DNA from: PGYR01 sp034670025
Lineage (GTDB): Bacteria; Bacteroidota; Ignavibacteria; Kapaibacteriales; UBA2268
DNA: 64,000 bases
Direction: 5' to 3'
Assembly: GCA_034670025.1 (NCBI GenBank)
Contig: JAXMOE010000007.1
Coordinates: forward strand, 30,473-94,472
Positions 23,684 to 32,897 of the stretch are shown in pieces. Position numbers and translations under genes: made by a program. Within the stretch, counting starts at the first letter, position 1, and the number at the start of each line of letters is the position of its first letter. The notes below the pieces were generated by a model, which saw nothing but the letters and a program-made list of their open reading frames with translations, was not told the DNA's origin and searched no databases.

Positions 23684-25294
23684 TTATTTTATGATGAATT
23701 TTTTGGTGATGAATTCATTTCCCGACTTTATCTTAATAATATAAGCACCTGAATTTAGTAACTCTATATCAATTTTTAATTGGGTCTGTTGACTATCTAT
23801 CAAATCGTTTTGTATTATTTTCCCTTCTAAATCAAGTATAGTTATTTCTGATATATGAACCTTATCAGTATTATCAATAAATAGACTCGTGTGAGTTGGA
23901 TTTGGGTATAATTGCAAATTGAAATCATCTGCACCATAGTGGTTAGAATTTTCTACCGAAGAAGTACTATTTTTTTTTAAATAAACTTCATATATCTCGC
24001 TGTTCGCTGAGCTTTGTGTGCCATCGTTTATAAAAAATATATTTGGCTGTGAGCTTTGTATTCCTCCAAATATGTATCCGACCAATATGTTTTCTGAACT
24101 CAAGCTATCTAATTTGAATACATTGTTTTTGAAATGGGGGAAATCTGGGTTTGGTATAAATTCGGCACCCGCACCCAAGAGTGAAGGCATAACAATTGGT
24201 AGTTTTGTCTCTGTCATTTTACCGTTTTCATCTCTAGTTACTACAGCTATAGTGTTTACAAAAGGGACATCATCGTCTTGTACTAATGTTCCCAAGCTGT
24301 CATAGAACTGAGCTATACCACCAAAGAATATAGTATGCATTTCATTATTTTCTTCTGAATATATCGGTAAAGTAGGACAGTGGTAGTGATTGTAATACTG
24401 TTCAAATGAGTCATTTATATAGTAATCATCAGAAGTTACTGTTACAGAGTTTAAGAAAGGCAAGTCTTCATCATGCTGAAATACTCCTGAAAACATAATT
24501 ATACCTTCTTCACCATTTTCTAATATCTGAGGTTCTGCATTATAATCACGTCTGTGTAAATTCATAGTGTCTATGTGTGGTTCTAAATGATTTGCAGTAA
24601 TTGTAACACCGTCATCAGATATTGTAAACTTTCTAACAGAGTTAGTATAGTCTTGAATAAATCCAGGTCCATGATCAGGCCCCATTGGGTTGTATCTACC
24701 TATGAACTTTTGTCCACCCAGTAGGAAGAAAGTGTCATCTATCTTTTTCAATTGTCCACCAGTAACCTGAAATTGTGAATCTGTAATTTGTCTAATTGAT
24801 TTTGAGAAATCTGTTTTAGAAATTACTGCATCTATTACTTCTGCAACATTAATTGCAGTTAGATTGTCAAAAGTTGTGTGGTCTCCCAACGTACCGCTAT
24901 ACCCGTAACCACCTATTACATATAAGTATTCCCCCTCTTGGTAAAATTCCATATTGGTAGAACTCAATTGTTCTTGCACTGAGGTCGGCAAAGATTCTAC
25001 TGTTGCTGACCATTTTTGCTTTGTAACTGGGTCAACTACTATAAGTTGATTATTGTGTCCGGCAACATCGAAAGCAGCCCAAGGTTGTCTTCGGTGTAAT
25101 CCGTCTAATCTACCCCCAACAAGCAACCACTTCCCATCGGCTTGCCCAAAAGCATACGATTGCAGACCACCTAATTCCGATATAGTCACAGGTTTGATTT
25201 CAATTTCAAATGGATCAACTTCAGAATAAGCATAAATCGGAGTAATGAATATTGCAATAAGAACTGCGAGTATAATTGTTGGTATATTTTTCAT
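23684..25294 (-). CDS. T9SS-secreted kelch/beta-propeller-like protein
   Basis: 536 residues from the ATG at 25294, chosen because it begins the signal peptide MKNIPTIILAVLIAIFITPI; the GTG six codons earlier is less likely. The body contains kelch-like repeats with GG doublets (WLLVGGRLDG, LYVIGGYGYSG, FFLLGGQKFIGRYN, HTIFFGGIAQF, GYIFGGIQ). The C-terminal type A sorting domain reads LYPNPTHTSLFIDNTDKVHI … GAYIIKIKSGNEFITKKFIIK. Probably a surface or secreted propeller; ligand unknown. Confidence 0.82.
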   Translation of the reverse strand: MKNIPTIILAVLIAIFITPIYAYSEVDPFEIEIKPVTISELGGLQSYAFGQADGKWLLVGGRLDGLHRRQPWAAFDVAGHNNQLIVVDPVTKQKWSATVESLPTSVQEQLSSTNMEFYQEGEYLYVIGGYGYSGTLGDHTTFDNLTAINVAEVIDAVISKTDFSKSIRQITDSQFQVTGGQLKKIDDTFFLLGGQKFIGRYNPMGPDHGPGFIQDYTNSVRKFTISDDGVTITANHLEPHIDTMNLHRRDYNAEPQILENGEEGIIMFSGVFQHDEDLPFLNSVTVTSDDYYINDSFEQYYNHYHCPTLPIYSEENNEMHTIFFGGIAQFYDSLGTLVQDDDVPFVNTIAVVTRDENGKMTETKLPIVMPSLLGAGAEFIPNPDFPHFKNNVFKLDSLSSENILVGYIFGGIQSSQPNIFFINDGTQSSANSEIYEVYLKKNSTSSVENSNHYGADDFNLQLYPNPTHTSLFIDNTDKVHISEITILDLEGKIIQNDLIDSQQTQLKIDIELLNSGAYIIKIKSGNEFITKKFIIK

Positions 25295-25349
25295 TCTAAT
25301 AATAAGGTTCACTTTTTGTTTTTATAATTAAATTTTTATTCTAGTCTGA

Positions 25350-25739
25350 CTACCGCTTACTCATCTTATAAAAAGACAATGCAATACTCGAAGCCATAGA
25401 TATGAACATAAGGATTTGCACCAACATAGTATTAGTCGTGAGTTCAAATGGTTGGAACAATATAAAAGAACTACCAGTTAAGAATGCGAGTAGTCCAACC
25501 GAAAGCATAGTCCGCATTATGTCATTGTACTCCGTTGGCTCCACAGTTTCTTTGTCACGCAAATGTATTGCCGAAAGGAATCGCTCCTCAATTGACATAA
25601 GCAAAAGAATGAAAGTGAGTATGAATTGATAGACCTGCGATTTGGCTATCACTATATTATCGGCTCTGCCAAATACTGCCAAAAGTATCAGCACAACAAA
25701 TGCAATTTCAAGTATATATCGTATGTATTTGTATATCAT
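25350..25739 (-). CDS. Small integral membrane protein of unknown function
   Basis: 129 residues with four predicted helices (YILEIAFVVLILLAVFG; YQFILTFILLLMS; MLSVGLLAFLTGSSFILF; MLVQILMFISMASSIALSFY). A charged loop IEERFLSAIHLRDKETVEPT lies between helices 2 and 3. No family recognised. It stands alone between mnmA and the kelch-like gene. Confidence 0.7.
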   Translation of the reverse strand: MIYKYIRYILEIAFVVLILLAVFGRADNIVIAKSQVYQFILTFILLLMSIEERFLSAIHLRDKETVEPTEYNDIMRTMLSVGLLAFLTGSSFILFQPFELTTNTMLVQILMFISMASSIALSFYKMSKR

Positions 25740-25815
25740 AGTTGCAATATAGTTTATTTATGAGATATATCATACACAATTTACCAAATCTCCAAAAGAG
25801 GGCACTTATCGTCAA

Positions 25816-26988
25816 CTAAGCAAATATAACCCCAGAGCCAACAAGCTCATCACCGCTGTACCAAACGGCAAACTGTCCTGCGGCTACTCCTTTTTGCAGT
25901 TCGTCAAAGACAATATAAATGCCGTTTTCTTTGCAGATTAATTTCGCTTTCTGGTTGGGTTGGCGATAACGTATCTTTACATCATACTCGCGGATTTCGC
26001 CTATTTCCATCATTTGTGTTGGACGTACCCAGTGCACTTCGCTGGACTTTATGTGTACCCCAGGGCGATTGAGGGCATAGTGATCTTCGCCTTGCCCTGT
26101 GTAGATTAAGTTGTTCTTGACATCAGTACCAACTACAAATAGCGGCAGCTTAGTACCGCCTATGGCGAGCCCTCGTCTTTGGCCCACTGTGAAGAAATGT
26201 GCTCCATTGTGTTCGCCTAACTTGTGCCCATCGCTTGCCCACATTGGTGCGGGGTAACAAATCTCATCGAGCATACACTGATCTAATAAATCATCACCGA
26301 TATTCCACTTGTATTCCTTGTCTGCAATTTCAATTACGTCGCCTTTTTTCGGCTCTAATTTTTGCTTTAGGAAAGTAGGCAAATCTATCTTACCTATGAA
26401 GCATAGCCCTTGCGAGTCCTTTTTGTCATAATTTGGTAGCTTTAGTGATTTTGCTATCTCTCTTACTTCTGGCTTTGCTATCCCACCAATAGGGAAGTGT
26501 GCATAGCGAAGCATATCTTGATCTAATTGGCAAAGAAAATAGCTCTGGTCTTTGTTGTCGTCTTTCCCTTTTAACAGCCGATACTCGCCATCCAATTCAT
26601 CTTTTTGGCAATAGTGACCCGTAGCTACCAAATCCACATCATACTCCAATGCTGCTTTTAAAAACACATCCCATTTTATCTCTCTATTGCAAAGCACATC
26701 TGGGTTTGGTGTGCGTCCTGCTTCATATTCGGCAAACATATAGTCCGCAACTCGTGATTTGTATTCGCCACTAAGGTTAATGTGGTGAATAGGAATACCT
26801 AAGTGACGTGCCACCAGTTGAGCTATCTCGTAGTCTTCTTCCCACTCACAATCTCCACGGAGTGTCCCGGTTGGGTCGTCCCAGTTTTGCATAAACAGAG
26901 CAATGACCTCGTGTCCCTGCTCTTTGAGTAGGTGTGCTGCAACGGCAGAGTCCACTCCGCCAGATAATCCTATTGCTATTTTTGCCAT
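25816..26988 (-). CDS. mnmA: tRNA-specific 2-thiouridylase MnmA
   Basis: 390 residues. Converts U34 of tRNA Lys/Glu/Gln to 2-thiouridine using ATP and a persulfide sulfur relay. Visible: the PP-loop SGGVDS at residues 9-14; TPNPDVLCNREIKW with the first catalytic Cys; ATGHYCQ; KDQSYFLCQL; SQGLCFIGK with the second Cys; FFTVGQRRGLAIGG and the C-terminal beta domain. The ATG is placed just upstream of the PP-loop strand, as in other MnmA proteins. Confidence 0.96.
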   Translation of the reverse strand: MAKIAIGLSGGVDSAVAAHLLKEQGHEVIALFMQNWDDPTGTLRGDCEWEEDYEIAQLVARHLGIPIHHINLSGEYKSRVADYMFAEYEAGRTPNPDVLCNREIKWDVFLKAALEYDVDLVATGHYCQKDELDGEYRLLKGKDDNKDQSYFLCQLDQDMLRYAHFPIGGIAKPEVREIAKSLKLPNYDKKDSQGLCFIGKIDLPTFLKQKLEPKKGDVIEIADKEYKWNIGDDLLDQCMLDEICYPAPMWASDGHKLGEHNGAHFFTVGQRRGLAIGGTKLPLFVVGTDVKNNLIYTGQGEDHYALNRPGVHIKSSEVHWVRPTQMMEIGEIREYDVKIRYRQPNQKAKLICKENGIYIVFDELQKGVAAGQFAVWYSGDELVGSGVIFA

Positions 26989-27087
26989 AATTATATAATT
27001 TATTTTCTATCTAATACGTTTATATATTGAGATATTTTGTTAAGTTATATTACAAAAATAGATTATTAATTTAATTTTAAGAAGATT

Positions 27088-27312
27088 ATGTCAAAGATTG
27101 ATAGATTAAAGGAAGATATTATCGAATCAGTAAATGAAACCACTGATGAAAAGCTATTACTATCAATAATTGATTTTATCAATTGCTATGAAGACGAAAA
27201 ATTCTATTTTACACCAGCCCAAGTAGAAGTATTAAAGAAGAGTAGAAGGAAAACAGATAACAATGATTTGATTTCAGGTGATGATTTGGAATTATTAGAC
27301 GAGAGTGGGTGA
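27088..27312 (+). CDS. Small acidic protein, antitoxin-like in size and composition
   Basis: 74 residues, mostly helical and charged (RLKEDIIESVNETTDEKLLL, DFINCYEDEKFYFTPAQVEV, LKKSRRKT) with an acidic tail SGDDLELLDESG. It resembles in outline the small antitoxins of RelE/ParE pairs in this phylum, but no toxin gene follows: the next gene is convergent and starts on the other strand. Function not assigned. Confidence 0.5.
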   Translation: MSKIDRLKEDIIESVNETTDEKLLLSIIDFINCYEDEKFYFTPAQVEVLKKSRRKTDNNDLISGDDLELLDESG

Positions 27313-27328
27313 TTATTTTTTTGAATTA

Positions 27329-28504
27329 TCACTCCTTTTGCCACAATGTTTCGAAGTAGTTCAGTGAGAAATAAAATGCAATCTCAAAATCATTCCTTAT
27401 GTCATTGTATTTTTGCTCTCTGTATTGTAGGTTCTTTGATTCAGCCATATTAGCCGAGCCAACTATATTACCAAAGTAGAAAGGAAATGAGATGAGCGAA
27501 ACCAAAGCTCCCGATGAATAATTTTCGTTCTTGAAAAGTGTATAAATAGAAAACCCCAACAGTCCATTTATCACCATTGCCGACAAGCCCTCTTTGACCT
27601 CACCGCAGTATATATAGCCAGCACCAGGAATAACTGTACTCAAACTAGCAGCCAAGACTGGACTCTTGCTATTAGATTCTAACTCTTCTATTGTATGCCC
27701 AATAGGCATTTCTATTACGCTTGCAACCTCTTTAGCTTTATCAAATTCTGACAACTTCAGATAATTATAGATAAGGAATTTGCTTGACAGAGTGTCATTG
27801 TTCAATTTGTCTTTTTTAGATGAGATATAATTGATATTCCACCTATATAACTCAACCAAATCCGTAGTTACATTGGTCAGAATAAATATATCCTCATCGA
27901 ATATGTCAGAACTGTTGAGTGCAATAGCCATATTGATGGCTTCTTTTTTCTTATTGCTAAGTAGGTAATTACTCAATATAAGTGGGGTAATTGTGCTGCT
28001 GTCACTCGATTTGCTAAGCTCTCTTTTCAGCTCCAAAAGTGAAGAACTGTAGTCCTCTTCTTTGAAAAGTGAAAATGCAAAATCTAATCCGTCATAAGTT
28101 TGTACATCAGAGATGGGTCTGAATTTGTTTCTATAAGTATAAAGTCCTGCTTTCCAAATATGTTCTGTGCCAAATAGCTCATTGCCAAGGGGTGGGTCAT
28201 GGTACAGACCATTTACAACAGGGTATTGATTTCTTTCGGACATTCCACCAGAACAACGTTGGAACCTGTCTCCAAACATACTAAGTCCAACAACTAATCC
28301 ATACTCGTCTATTGCTTCCTTTGCAAATTGGGAACAAGAGGGGGAAAATTGGCAATTGCTCACAGATGATTTGGTTGGGGATATTACATCCTGATAAACA
28401 TCAAAATAAATATCACCAACTGAATCGAAATAATCTTGTGAATAGCAACTAATTGAAAAGAAGATTGCTACTAGAGGTATTAATATTTTAGTCAATCCAC
28501 TCAA
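27329..28504 (-). CDS. YidD-domain protein fused to a membrane C-terminal domain
   Basis: 391 residues with a signal peptide (LIPLVAIFFSISCYSQ). Residues about 33-90 carry the YidD (DUF37) pattern: FDVYQDVISPTKSSVSNCQF, SPSCSQFAKEAIDEYG, GDRFQRC. YidD is normally a stand-alone protein of 70-90 residues that assists YidC. Here it is exported and followed by a TPR-like helical middle and a C-terminal block with two helices (SLSTVIPGAGYIYCGEVKEG; FYFGNIVGSANMAE) like those of small DUF5683-type proteins. The start overlaps the PEGA lipoprotein gene by 17 bp, so the two probably act together at the envelope. Confidence 0.72.
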   Translation of the reverse strand: MSGLTKILIPLVAIFFSISCYSQDYFDSVGDIYFDVYQDVISPTKSSVSNCQFSPSCSQFAKEAIDEYGLVVGLSMFGDRFQRCSGGMSERNQYPVVNGLYHDPPLGNELFGTEHIWKAGLYTYRNKFRPISDVQTYDGLDFAFSLFKEEDYSSSLLELKRELSKSSDSSTITPLILSNYLLSNKKKEAINMAIALNSSDIFDEDIFILTNVTTDLVELYRWNINYISSKKDKLNNDTLSSKFLIYNYLKLSEFDKAKEVASVIEMPIGHTIEELESNSKSPVLAASLSTVIPGAGYIYCGEVKEGLSAMVINGLLGFSIYTLFKNENYSSGALVSLISFPFYFGNIVGSANMAESKNLQYREQKYNDIRNDFEIAFYFSLNYFETLWQKE

Positions 28505-28967
28505 TCTTTAATTGACCCAAATCTTCTCCTTTTTCGGACTGAACCGTAAGGGAAGTGAAGTTTTCATAAATATACACATTTGTGTTTTGAGCAGTACCCT
28601 TAGGGTCAAGATTAGCTATTATATTATCTGGGTCAACATCATAGGCGTTACCAGTACCCAGATCTATTGCTAAACCAATTAGTCCACCACACACTATATT
28701 ACCCCACAGCCAACCAGTAATACTTTTACCAGTAGTAACAGTATATTTGTTATAACCTGCCTTTGAAATTTCGAGTATGTGTGATTCGCCTCTTTTTAAT
28801 TGTAATACCGCAGGGGTTTGACCTACTTTCATTCCATTTACAACTATTGATGCCCCAGCAGGGTCTGATGCTACATTTACTTTGTCCTTACTGCCATTCA
28901 TTATAGATGAGCAAGAAGTAAACATTAGTGAAGTGATTACTATTAAAACAATTAGTGCCTTTTTCAA
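28488..28967 (-). CDS. PEGA-domain lipoprotein
   Basis: 159 residues. Lipoprotein signal MKKALIVLIVITSLMFTSCS, then a PEGA domain (VNVASDPAGASIVVNGMKVG, QTPAVLQLKRGESHILEISK, AGYNKYTV), a beta fold of bacterial surface proteins. A Gly-rich hydrophobic stretch (WLWGNIVCGGLIGLAIDLG) follows. It is first in a two-gene unit with the YidD fusion. Confidence 0.8.
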   Translation of the reverse strand: MKKALIVLIVITSLMFTSCSSIMNGSKDKVNVASDPAGASIVVNGMKVGQTPAVLQLKRGESHILEISKAGYNKYTVTTGKSITGWLWGNIVCGGLIGLAIDLGTGNAYDVDPDNIIANLDPKGTAQNTNVYIYENFTSLTVQSEKGEDLGQLKIEWID

Positions 28968-29037
28968 ATTGTGTCCTCTCCTGATGAATTTATTATTTAA
29001 TTATTGGAATTGGCAATATAATAAAATAAATAAATAA

Positions 29038-29697
29038 TTAAAAGAGTGACATGTTAGAATCATCATTGTCAGTTTCTTTTTCTTCCTTCTTTCCGCCTAT
29101 TTCTTGACCAGTTTTTAGCTTAAATTCATCTATTATTCCTCGTTGCTTCAAAGCCCAAAATGCTTCAGCCGTTGCATCAATATCTGCTTTCGCATCGTGT
29201 GCATTGTCAAAATTCTTAGCAAATAATTTATAGTATAGCTCCGAAAGTCTAGGGTATTTGAGTCCACTGCTACCAGGCAAGTTGCAAAACTCTATTGTCT
29301 CTTGCATAGTACAGATTTTTTTCTTCTCAGCTATATCGCTTTTGATATAGTGGCGAGCAAATTCTGCACTCAATACATTGTAGTCAAACTCAACATTGTG
29401 AGCGATTATGTATTCTGACTTTTTTATTATAGCATTAAATACCTCTAACACATTTGTAATTGGGTAACCCAGATCGGTTGCTTTTTCCTTGCTTATTCGG
29501 TGTATTTTCTCCGAATCGGGGCTAATATCAAACCCGTCAGGCGTGACATAATAATTACCAGTCGAAATGTCATTGCCGTGCTTGTCTTGCTCCAACCAAG
29601 CTATCTGCACTATGTAGGGCCAATTGTCCAAATCAGAAATTGGTGCATCGTAGTTTTTAGGTAAACCGCTAGTCTCTGTGTCAAAAAAAAGGTACAT
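29038..29697 (-). CDS. DnaQ-like 3'-5' exonuclease (DEDDh)
   Basis: 219 residues. Exo I motif YLFFDTETSGLP, Exo II IIAHNVEFDYNVLSAEFARH, Exo III HDAKADIDATAEAFW with the conserved His five residues before Asp, so a DEDDh exonuclease. It lacks the polymerase III subunit regions and may be a nuclease of RNase T or DnaQ-like type acting in repair or RNA turnover. Start and stop codons overlap by one base with the upstream crotonase gene. Confidence 0.85.
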   Translation of the reverse strand: MYLFFDTETSGLPKNYDAPISDLDNWPYIVQIAWLEQDKHGNDISTGNYYVTPDGFDISPDSEKIHRISKEKATDLGYPITNVLEVFNAIIKKSEYIIAHNVEFDYNVLSAEFARHYIKSDIAEKKKICTMQETIEFCNLPGSSGLKYPRLSELYYKLFAKNFDNAHDAKADIDATAEAFWALKQRGIIDEFKLKTGQEIGGKKEEKETDNDDSNMSLF

Positions 29698-30458
29698 TAT
29701 TTTTTTTCTTTAAATTGTTTTATATAATTTTTTGTAAAGTCCGATAGCACTAATCTTCCACTAATTTCAGCTCTGCTTTCCAATAAGTTATCCCAATCTT
29801 CCGTACCAGACCAAGTTACTTTCTTTAATTCTGCCATAGCGTCTGGGCTGTTACCTGCCATTTTGGTTGCAAACTCAGCTACTGCACTATCAAGAGCTTC
29901 AATGTCATCATAAACTTCGGCGTAGAAACCTCTGTCTTTTGCCCATTCTGCACTGTACCACTCATAATCTATTGACATTTGTGAAAATGCTGACTTGCCA
30001 ATTTTTCGTTCTACTGCTGGGCCAACTACAAATGGGCCTATACCCAATGCCAGCTCACTCAACTTAACAGATGAATACTTGGTAGCAAGTGTGTAGTCAG
30101 CTGCAGAAAGTACGCCTACACCACCACCTACTGCTTTGCCTTGTACTCTGGCTATGACAAATTTTGGACACTTGCGGATAGCGTTGATCACTACAGCAAA
30201 TCCCATAAAGAAGTTCTTTCCAGTTGGGTAGTCAGTAATTGAGATTAGTTCATCGAATGAGGCACCTGCACAGAAAGCACGGTCGCCACCAGATTTGAGT
30301 ACAATTACTCGCACTTCATCATTCTTACCTGCTGCTTCTATTGTCTCCGCTAACTTACGTAGCACATTGCCTGGAAGTGCATTGCTCGATGGGTGATAAA
30401 ATTCTATGGTAGCTATGTTGTTTTCAACTTGTATATTCACATCGCCATTCGGATTCAT
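29697..30458 (-). CDS. Enoyl-CoA hydratase/isomerase family protein
   Basis: 253 residues, crotonase fold. The oxyanion-hole motifs are seen: GGDRAFCAGASFDEL and RVQGKAVGGGVGVLSAADYT, followed by FVVGPAVERKIGKSAF. The glutamates of classical hydratases are not obvious at the expected positions (SELALGIGPFV), so the reaction may be isomerisation or another CoA-ester conversion. Coupled to the exonuclease gene by a one-base overlap, although no shared pathway is evident. Confidence 0.82.
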   Translation of the reverse strand: MNPNGDVNIQVENNIATIEFYHPSSNALPGNVLRKLAETIEAAGKNDEVRVIVLKSGGDRAFCAGASFDELISITDYPTGKNFFMGFAVVINAIRKCPKFVIARVQGKAVGGGVGVLSAADYTLATKYSSVKLSELALGIGPFVVGPAVERKIGKSAFSQMSIDYEWYSAEWAKDRGFYAEVYDDIEALDSAVAEFATKMAGNSPDAMAELKKVTWSGTEDWDNLLESRAEISGRLVLSDFTKNYIKQFKEKK

Positions 30459-30633
30459 ATTATTTCTTTTGATTTGTTATTCATGTAATTGACAAAGATA
30501 CGAATAAATTATATTTTTAATTTTAGTTGAGGTGAGAACTAAAGTTTGATTAAATTTAATTTAAAAAAAACAATACTTTTCAACTCTTGTCGTTTAATAC
30601 ACAAAATTAAATACATTTATAGGATAAGGATTT

Positions 30634-31437
30634 ATGAAAAACATTTTAAAATTATTGGCTGTTGTCGTGGCTTTAGCTTTTTTTACAGCTTGTAGCGATG
30701 ATGATGATACAACAAAGCCAACGCCTACTGCTGCAGGTGAATTGACTGTAGAAAGTCAAATTATCTCTCAGAATGAGATTATAGTAAAGAGTGTAACGTT
30801 CGAAAAAGATGGCTGGATAGTAGTCCACGCAGACAACGGCAACTCGCCTGTTGTTCCTGATATTATCTCTTTGGAAGTACCAGTAGAAGCAGGAACTCAC
30901 AAAGATTTAACGATTCCTCTATCAACTAATGCAACTATGTTAGATGGCAACACCAAAGTTTGGGTTATGTTGCACACTGATGACGGAGTAAAAGGCTCTT
31001 ATGAATTCGATGGCGAATCTGGTATTGATGGTCCTCTAAAAGATTTGGATAGTAATATAATTATGTCTCCAATTACTCTACAACCTTCTACAATCTTAGT
31101 AGATGATCAAGCAGTATCAAATAAAGTAAGTGTTGTATCAGTTACTTCAGCTGTTGACGGTTGGTTGGTTATACATAATGACAATGGAAGTGGCGGAATT
31201 GTTCTTCCTGGAATTATTGGTAAAACAAAAGTCAAAAAAGGACTGAACCAAAACGTAGAAGTTATGCTTGACGAAGGTGTGATTATAGAAACGGGACAAA
31301 AATTATTCCCTATGTTGCATATTGACAACAAGACAATAGACAAATATGAGTTCCCTGTTGCCGACCCTGCAGAAGTGTTCGGTTTTGATGAAGATGGGAA
31401 TCCTATTATTGTATTAGAAACAATAACAGTATTATAA
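30634..31437 (+). CDS. DUF7282-like surface lipoprotein, paralogue 1
   Basis: 267 residues. Lipoprotein signal ending FFTACSDDDDTTKP. Two copies of a module of about 110 residues: VESQIISQNEIIVKSVTFEK, DGWIVVHADNG, GTHKDLTIPL, KVWVMLHTDDG and again VDDQAVSNKVSVVSVTSAVD, GWLVIHNDNG, PGIIGKTKVKKG, LFPMLHIDN. This (D)GWxVIH pattern matches DUF7282. The next gene is a clear paralogue, so the pair arose by tandem duplication. It has its own terminator at 31479. Confidence 0.78.
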   Translation: MKNILKLLAVVVALAFFTACSDDDDTTKPTPTAAGELTVESQIISQNEIIVKSVTFEKDGWIVVHADNGNSPVVPDIISLEVPVEAGTHKDLTIPLSTNATMLDGNTKVWVMLHTDDGVKGSYEFDGESGIDGPLKDLDSNIIMSPITLQPSTILVDDQAVSNKVSVVSVTSAVDGWLVIHNDNGSGGIVLPGIIGKTKVKKGLNQNVEVMLDEGVIIETGQKLFPMLHIDNKTIDKYEFPVADPAEVFGFDEDGNPIIVLETITVL

Positions 31438-31478
31438 AGTAACATTAATATAACATAAGTTATGTTATTGGTGAGTTT

Positions 31479-31513
31479 AAGACCTCATTCGTAATTCGAA
31501 TGGGGTCTTTTTT
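31479..31513 (+). terminator. Rho-independent terminator
   Basis: Stem AAGACCTCATTCG / CGAATGGGGTCTT (one T-G pair) with a 5-nt loop, followed by a run of T. It ends the first DUF7282-like gene, so the second copy needs its own promoter. Confidence 0.88.
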
Positions 31514-31611
31514 TATTTAAAAGAAAATAATTATTTAGTTTCAAAAAATCTAAAATATACTAAGTAACGTATATAGATTAAATATTTTTACAAAACAATG
31601 GAGTTATTACA

Positions 31612-32415
31612 ATGAAGAATTTTTTTAGAATAATGTTAATGATGGGTTTAGTTGCTTTTATGACAGCTTGCGACGATGACGATGACACAAATAAACCAAG
31701 TGATATGGAACCAGGTATGCTAACAGTTAGTGACCAAATGGTTTCGCAAAATATGGTTATGGTAGAGAGCGTAACTTTTGAAGAAGATGGGTGGATTGTT
31801 ATTCACGCCAACAAAGCTGATGATAGTGGTCCAGTAGTACCTCAGATTATCTCTGAGCCAGTATTCGTAGAAGCGGGAACTGAAACTGATGTTATGATAC
31901 CACTTACTACTGACGCTATGATGGACATAGAAGACACTAAAGTTTGGGTGATGTTACACACTGACACTGGTGTAAGTGGTGATTATGAATTTGATACCAA
32001 TCAAGATTTAGATCCACCTTTGGCTAATTTGGCTGGTGATGTGATTATCACACCTATTATGCTAATGCCTGCTATGATAATGGTAGATGACCAAGCAGTA
32101 ACTAATTCAGTTACTTTAGATGTGAATGCTGCGGCTGATGGCTGGATAGTAGTTCACAATATGGCTGGCGAAGGTATTGAATTGCCAGGTATAATTGGTA
32201 AAACTGCAATCACTAAAGGAATGAATGAAAATGTAACAATAATGCTTGATGAAGGTGTAACTATTACTCCTGGTCAAAAATTATTCCCTATGGTTCACAT
32301 AGACGCTTCTCCTAAAGGTGAATATAACTTCCCAGGTGTAGATGCACCAGAAGTTTTCGGATATAATAACGAAGGCACAGCTAACATAGTAGTAACTTCT
32401 ATAAATGTTAAGTAA
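31612..32415 (+). CDS. DUF7282-like surface lipoprotein, paralogue 2
   Basis: 267 residues, the same length and plan as the gene before it: lipobox FMTACDDDDDTNKP, then two modules (VSDQMVSQNMVMVESVTFEE, DGWIVIHANKAD … VDDQAVTNSVTLDVNAAADG, WIVVHNMAGEG, PGIIGKTAITKG). It is unusually rich in methionine (MMGLVAFMTAC; PIMLMPAMIMVDDQ) compared with its paralogue, where Ile, Leu or Thr stand in the same places. Function unknown. Confidence 0.78.
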   Translation: MKNFFRIMLMMGLVAFMTACDDDDDTNKPSDMEPGMLTVSDQMVSQNMVMVESVTFEEDGWIVIHANKADDSGPVVPQIISEPVFVEAGTETDVMIPLTTDAMMDIEDTKVWVMLHTDTGVSGDYEFDTNQDLDPPLANLAGDVIITPIMLMPAMIMVDDQAVTNSVTLDVNAAADGWIVVHNMAGEGIELPGIIGKTAITKGMNENVTIMLDEGVTITPGQKLFPMVHIDASPKGEYNFPGVDAPEVFGYNNEGTANIVVTSINVK

Positions 32416-32443
32416 ATGTAATATATGTTAGTTTGCCCTAATG

Positions 32444-32478
32444 AACCTCAGTCATTTATTTGGCTGAGGTTTTTTTTG
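32444..32478. terminator. Terminator shared by convergent genes
   Basis: AACCTCAG / CTGAGGTT stem with a 12-nt loop and a run of eight T on the plus strand. It ends the second DUF7282-like gene. The stop codon of the convergent DUF1801 gene lies within the loop, so the last codons of that gene form one arm. Confidence 0.85.
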
Positions 32479-32842
32479 ATAATAAATCTTTACGATAACT
32501 TACCATAAGTATAATCAAATCCTTTGGTAATGGCTTGTCGAGAGGGAATTGTACTGAACCTTTACCTTTTGTGTAATCACTTAACTCCAAATCAAACTTC
32601 TCTATTGTGGTTGGATGAGGGTAGAATCCAACATGTTTTTTATATCCTGCTATCATAATCTGTTGTTCTCTTTTGCCACCATCAACCAACGTGTAAGCAG
32701 GAATATTATAGTTTATTAATTCTGTCGCATTTGGCGCGGCTAATAATATGTATTCCTTCAACACCAAGAGAGCAATTTTGGTTCTCTCGGGTTGAGCTTC
32801 AAAATACTCATTTACAGTTTTATATTTTTTTGATACACTCAT
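32456..32842 (-). CDS. DUF1801 family protein (YdhG-like)
   Basis: 128 residues. Pattern of the family: VNEYFEAQPERTKIALLVLK, INYNIPAYTLVDGGKREQQI, AGYKKHVGFYPHPT, GKGSVQFPLDKPLPKDLIIL. Relatives are sometimes called iron chaperones (frataxin-like fold), but function here is unproven. Single gene. Confidence 0.85.
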   Translation of the reverse strand: MSVSKKYKTVNEYFEAQPERTKIALLVLKEYILLAAPNATELINYNIPAYTLVDGGKREQQIMIAGYKKHVGFYPHPTTIEKFDLELSDYTKGKGSVQFPLDKPLPKDLIILMVSYRKDLLSKKTSAK

Positions 32843-32897
32843 ACTTTCAACATTTTAAATAGAAAAAGAATTACTTTGCATTTACAATCGTTTACAA

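Noticed and set aside
27088..27312. Toxin-antitoxin pair
   Set aside because: Only an antitoxin-like protein is present; the next gene is on the opposite strand and encodes the YidD fusion.
31450..31468. ATAACAT/ATGTTAT palindrome between the two DUF7282-like genes
   Set aside because: AT-only arms directly before a strong terminator; chance is likely in this base composition.
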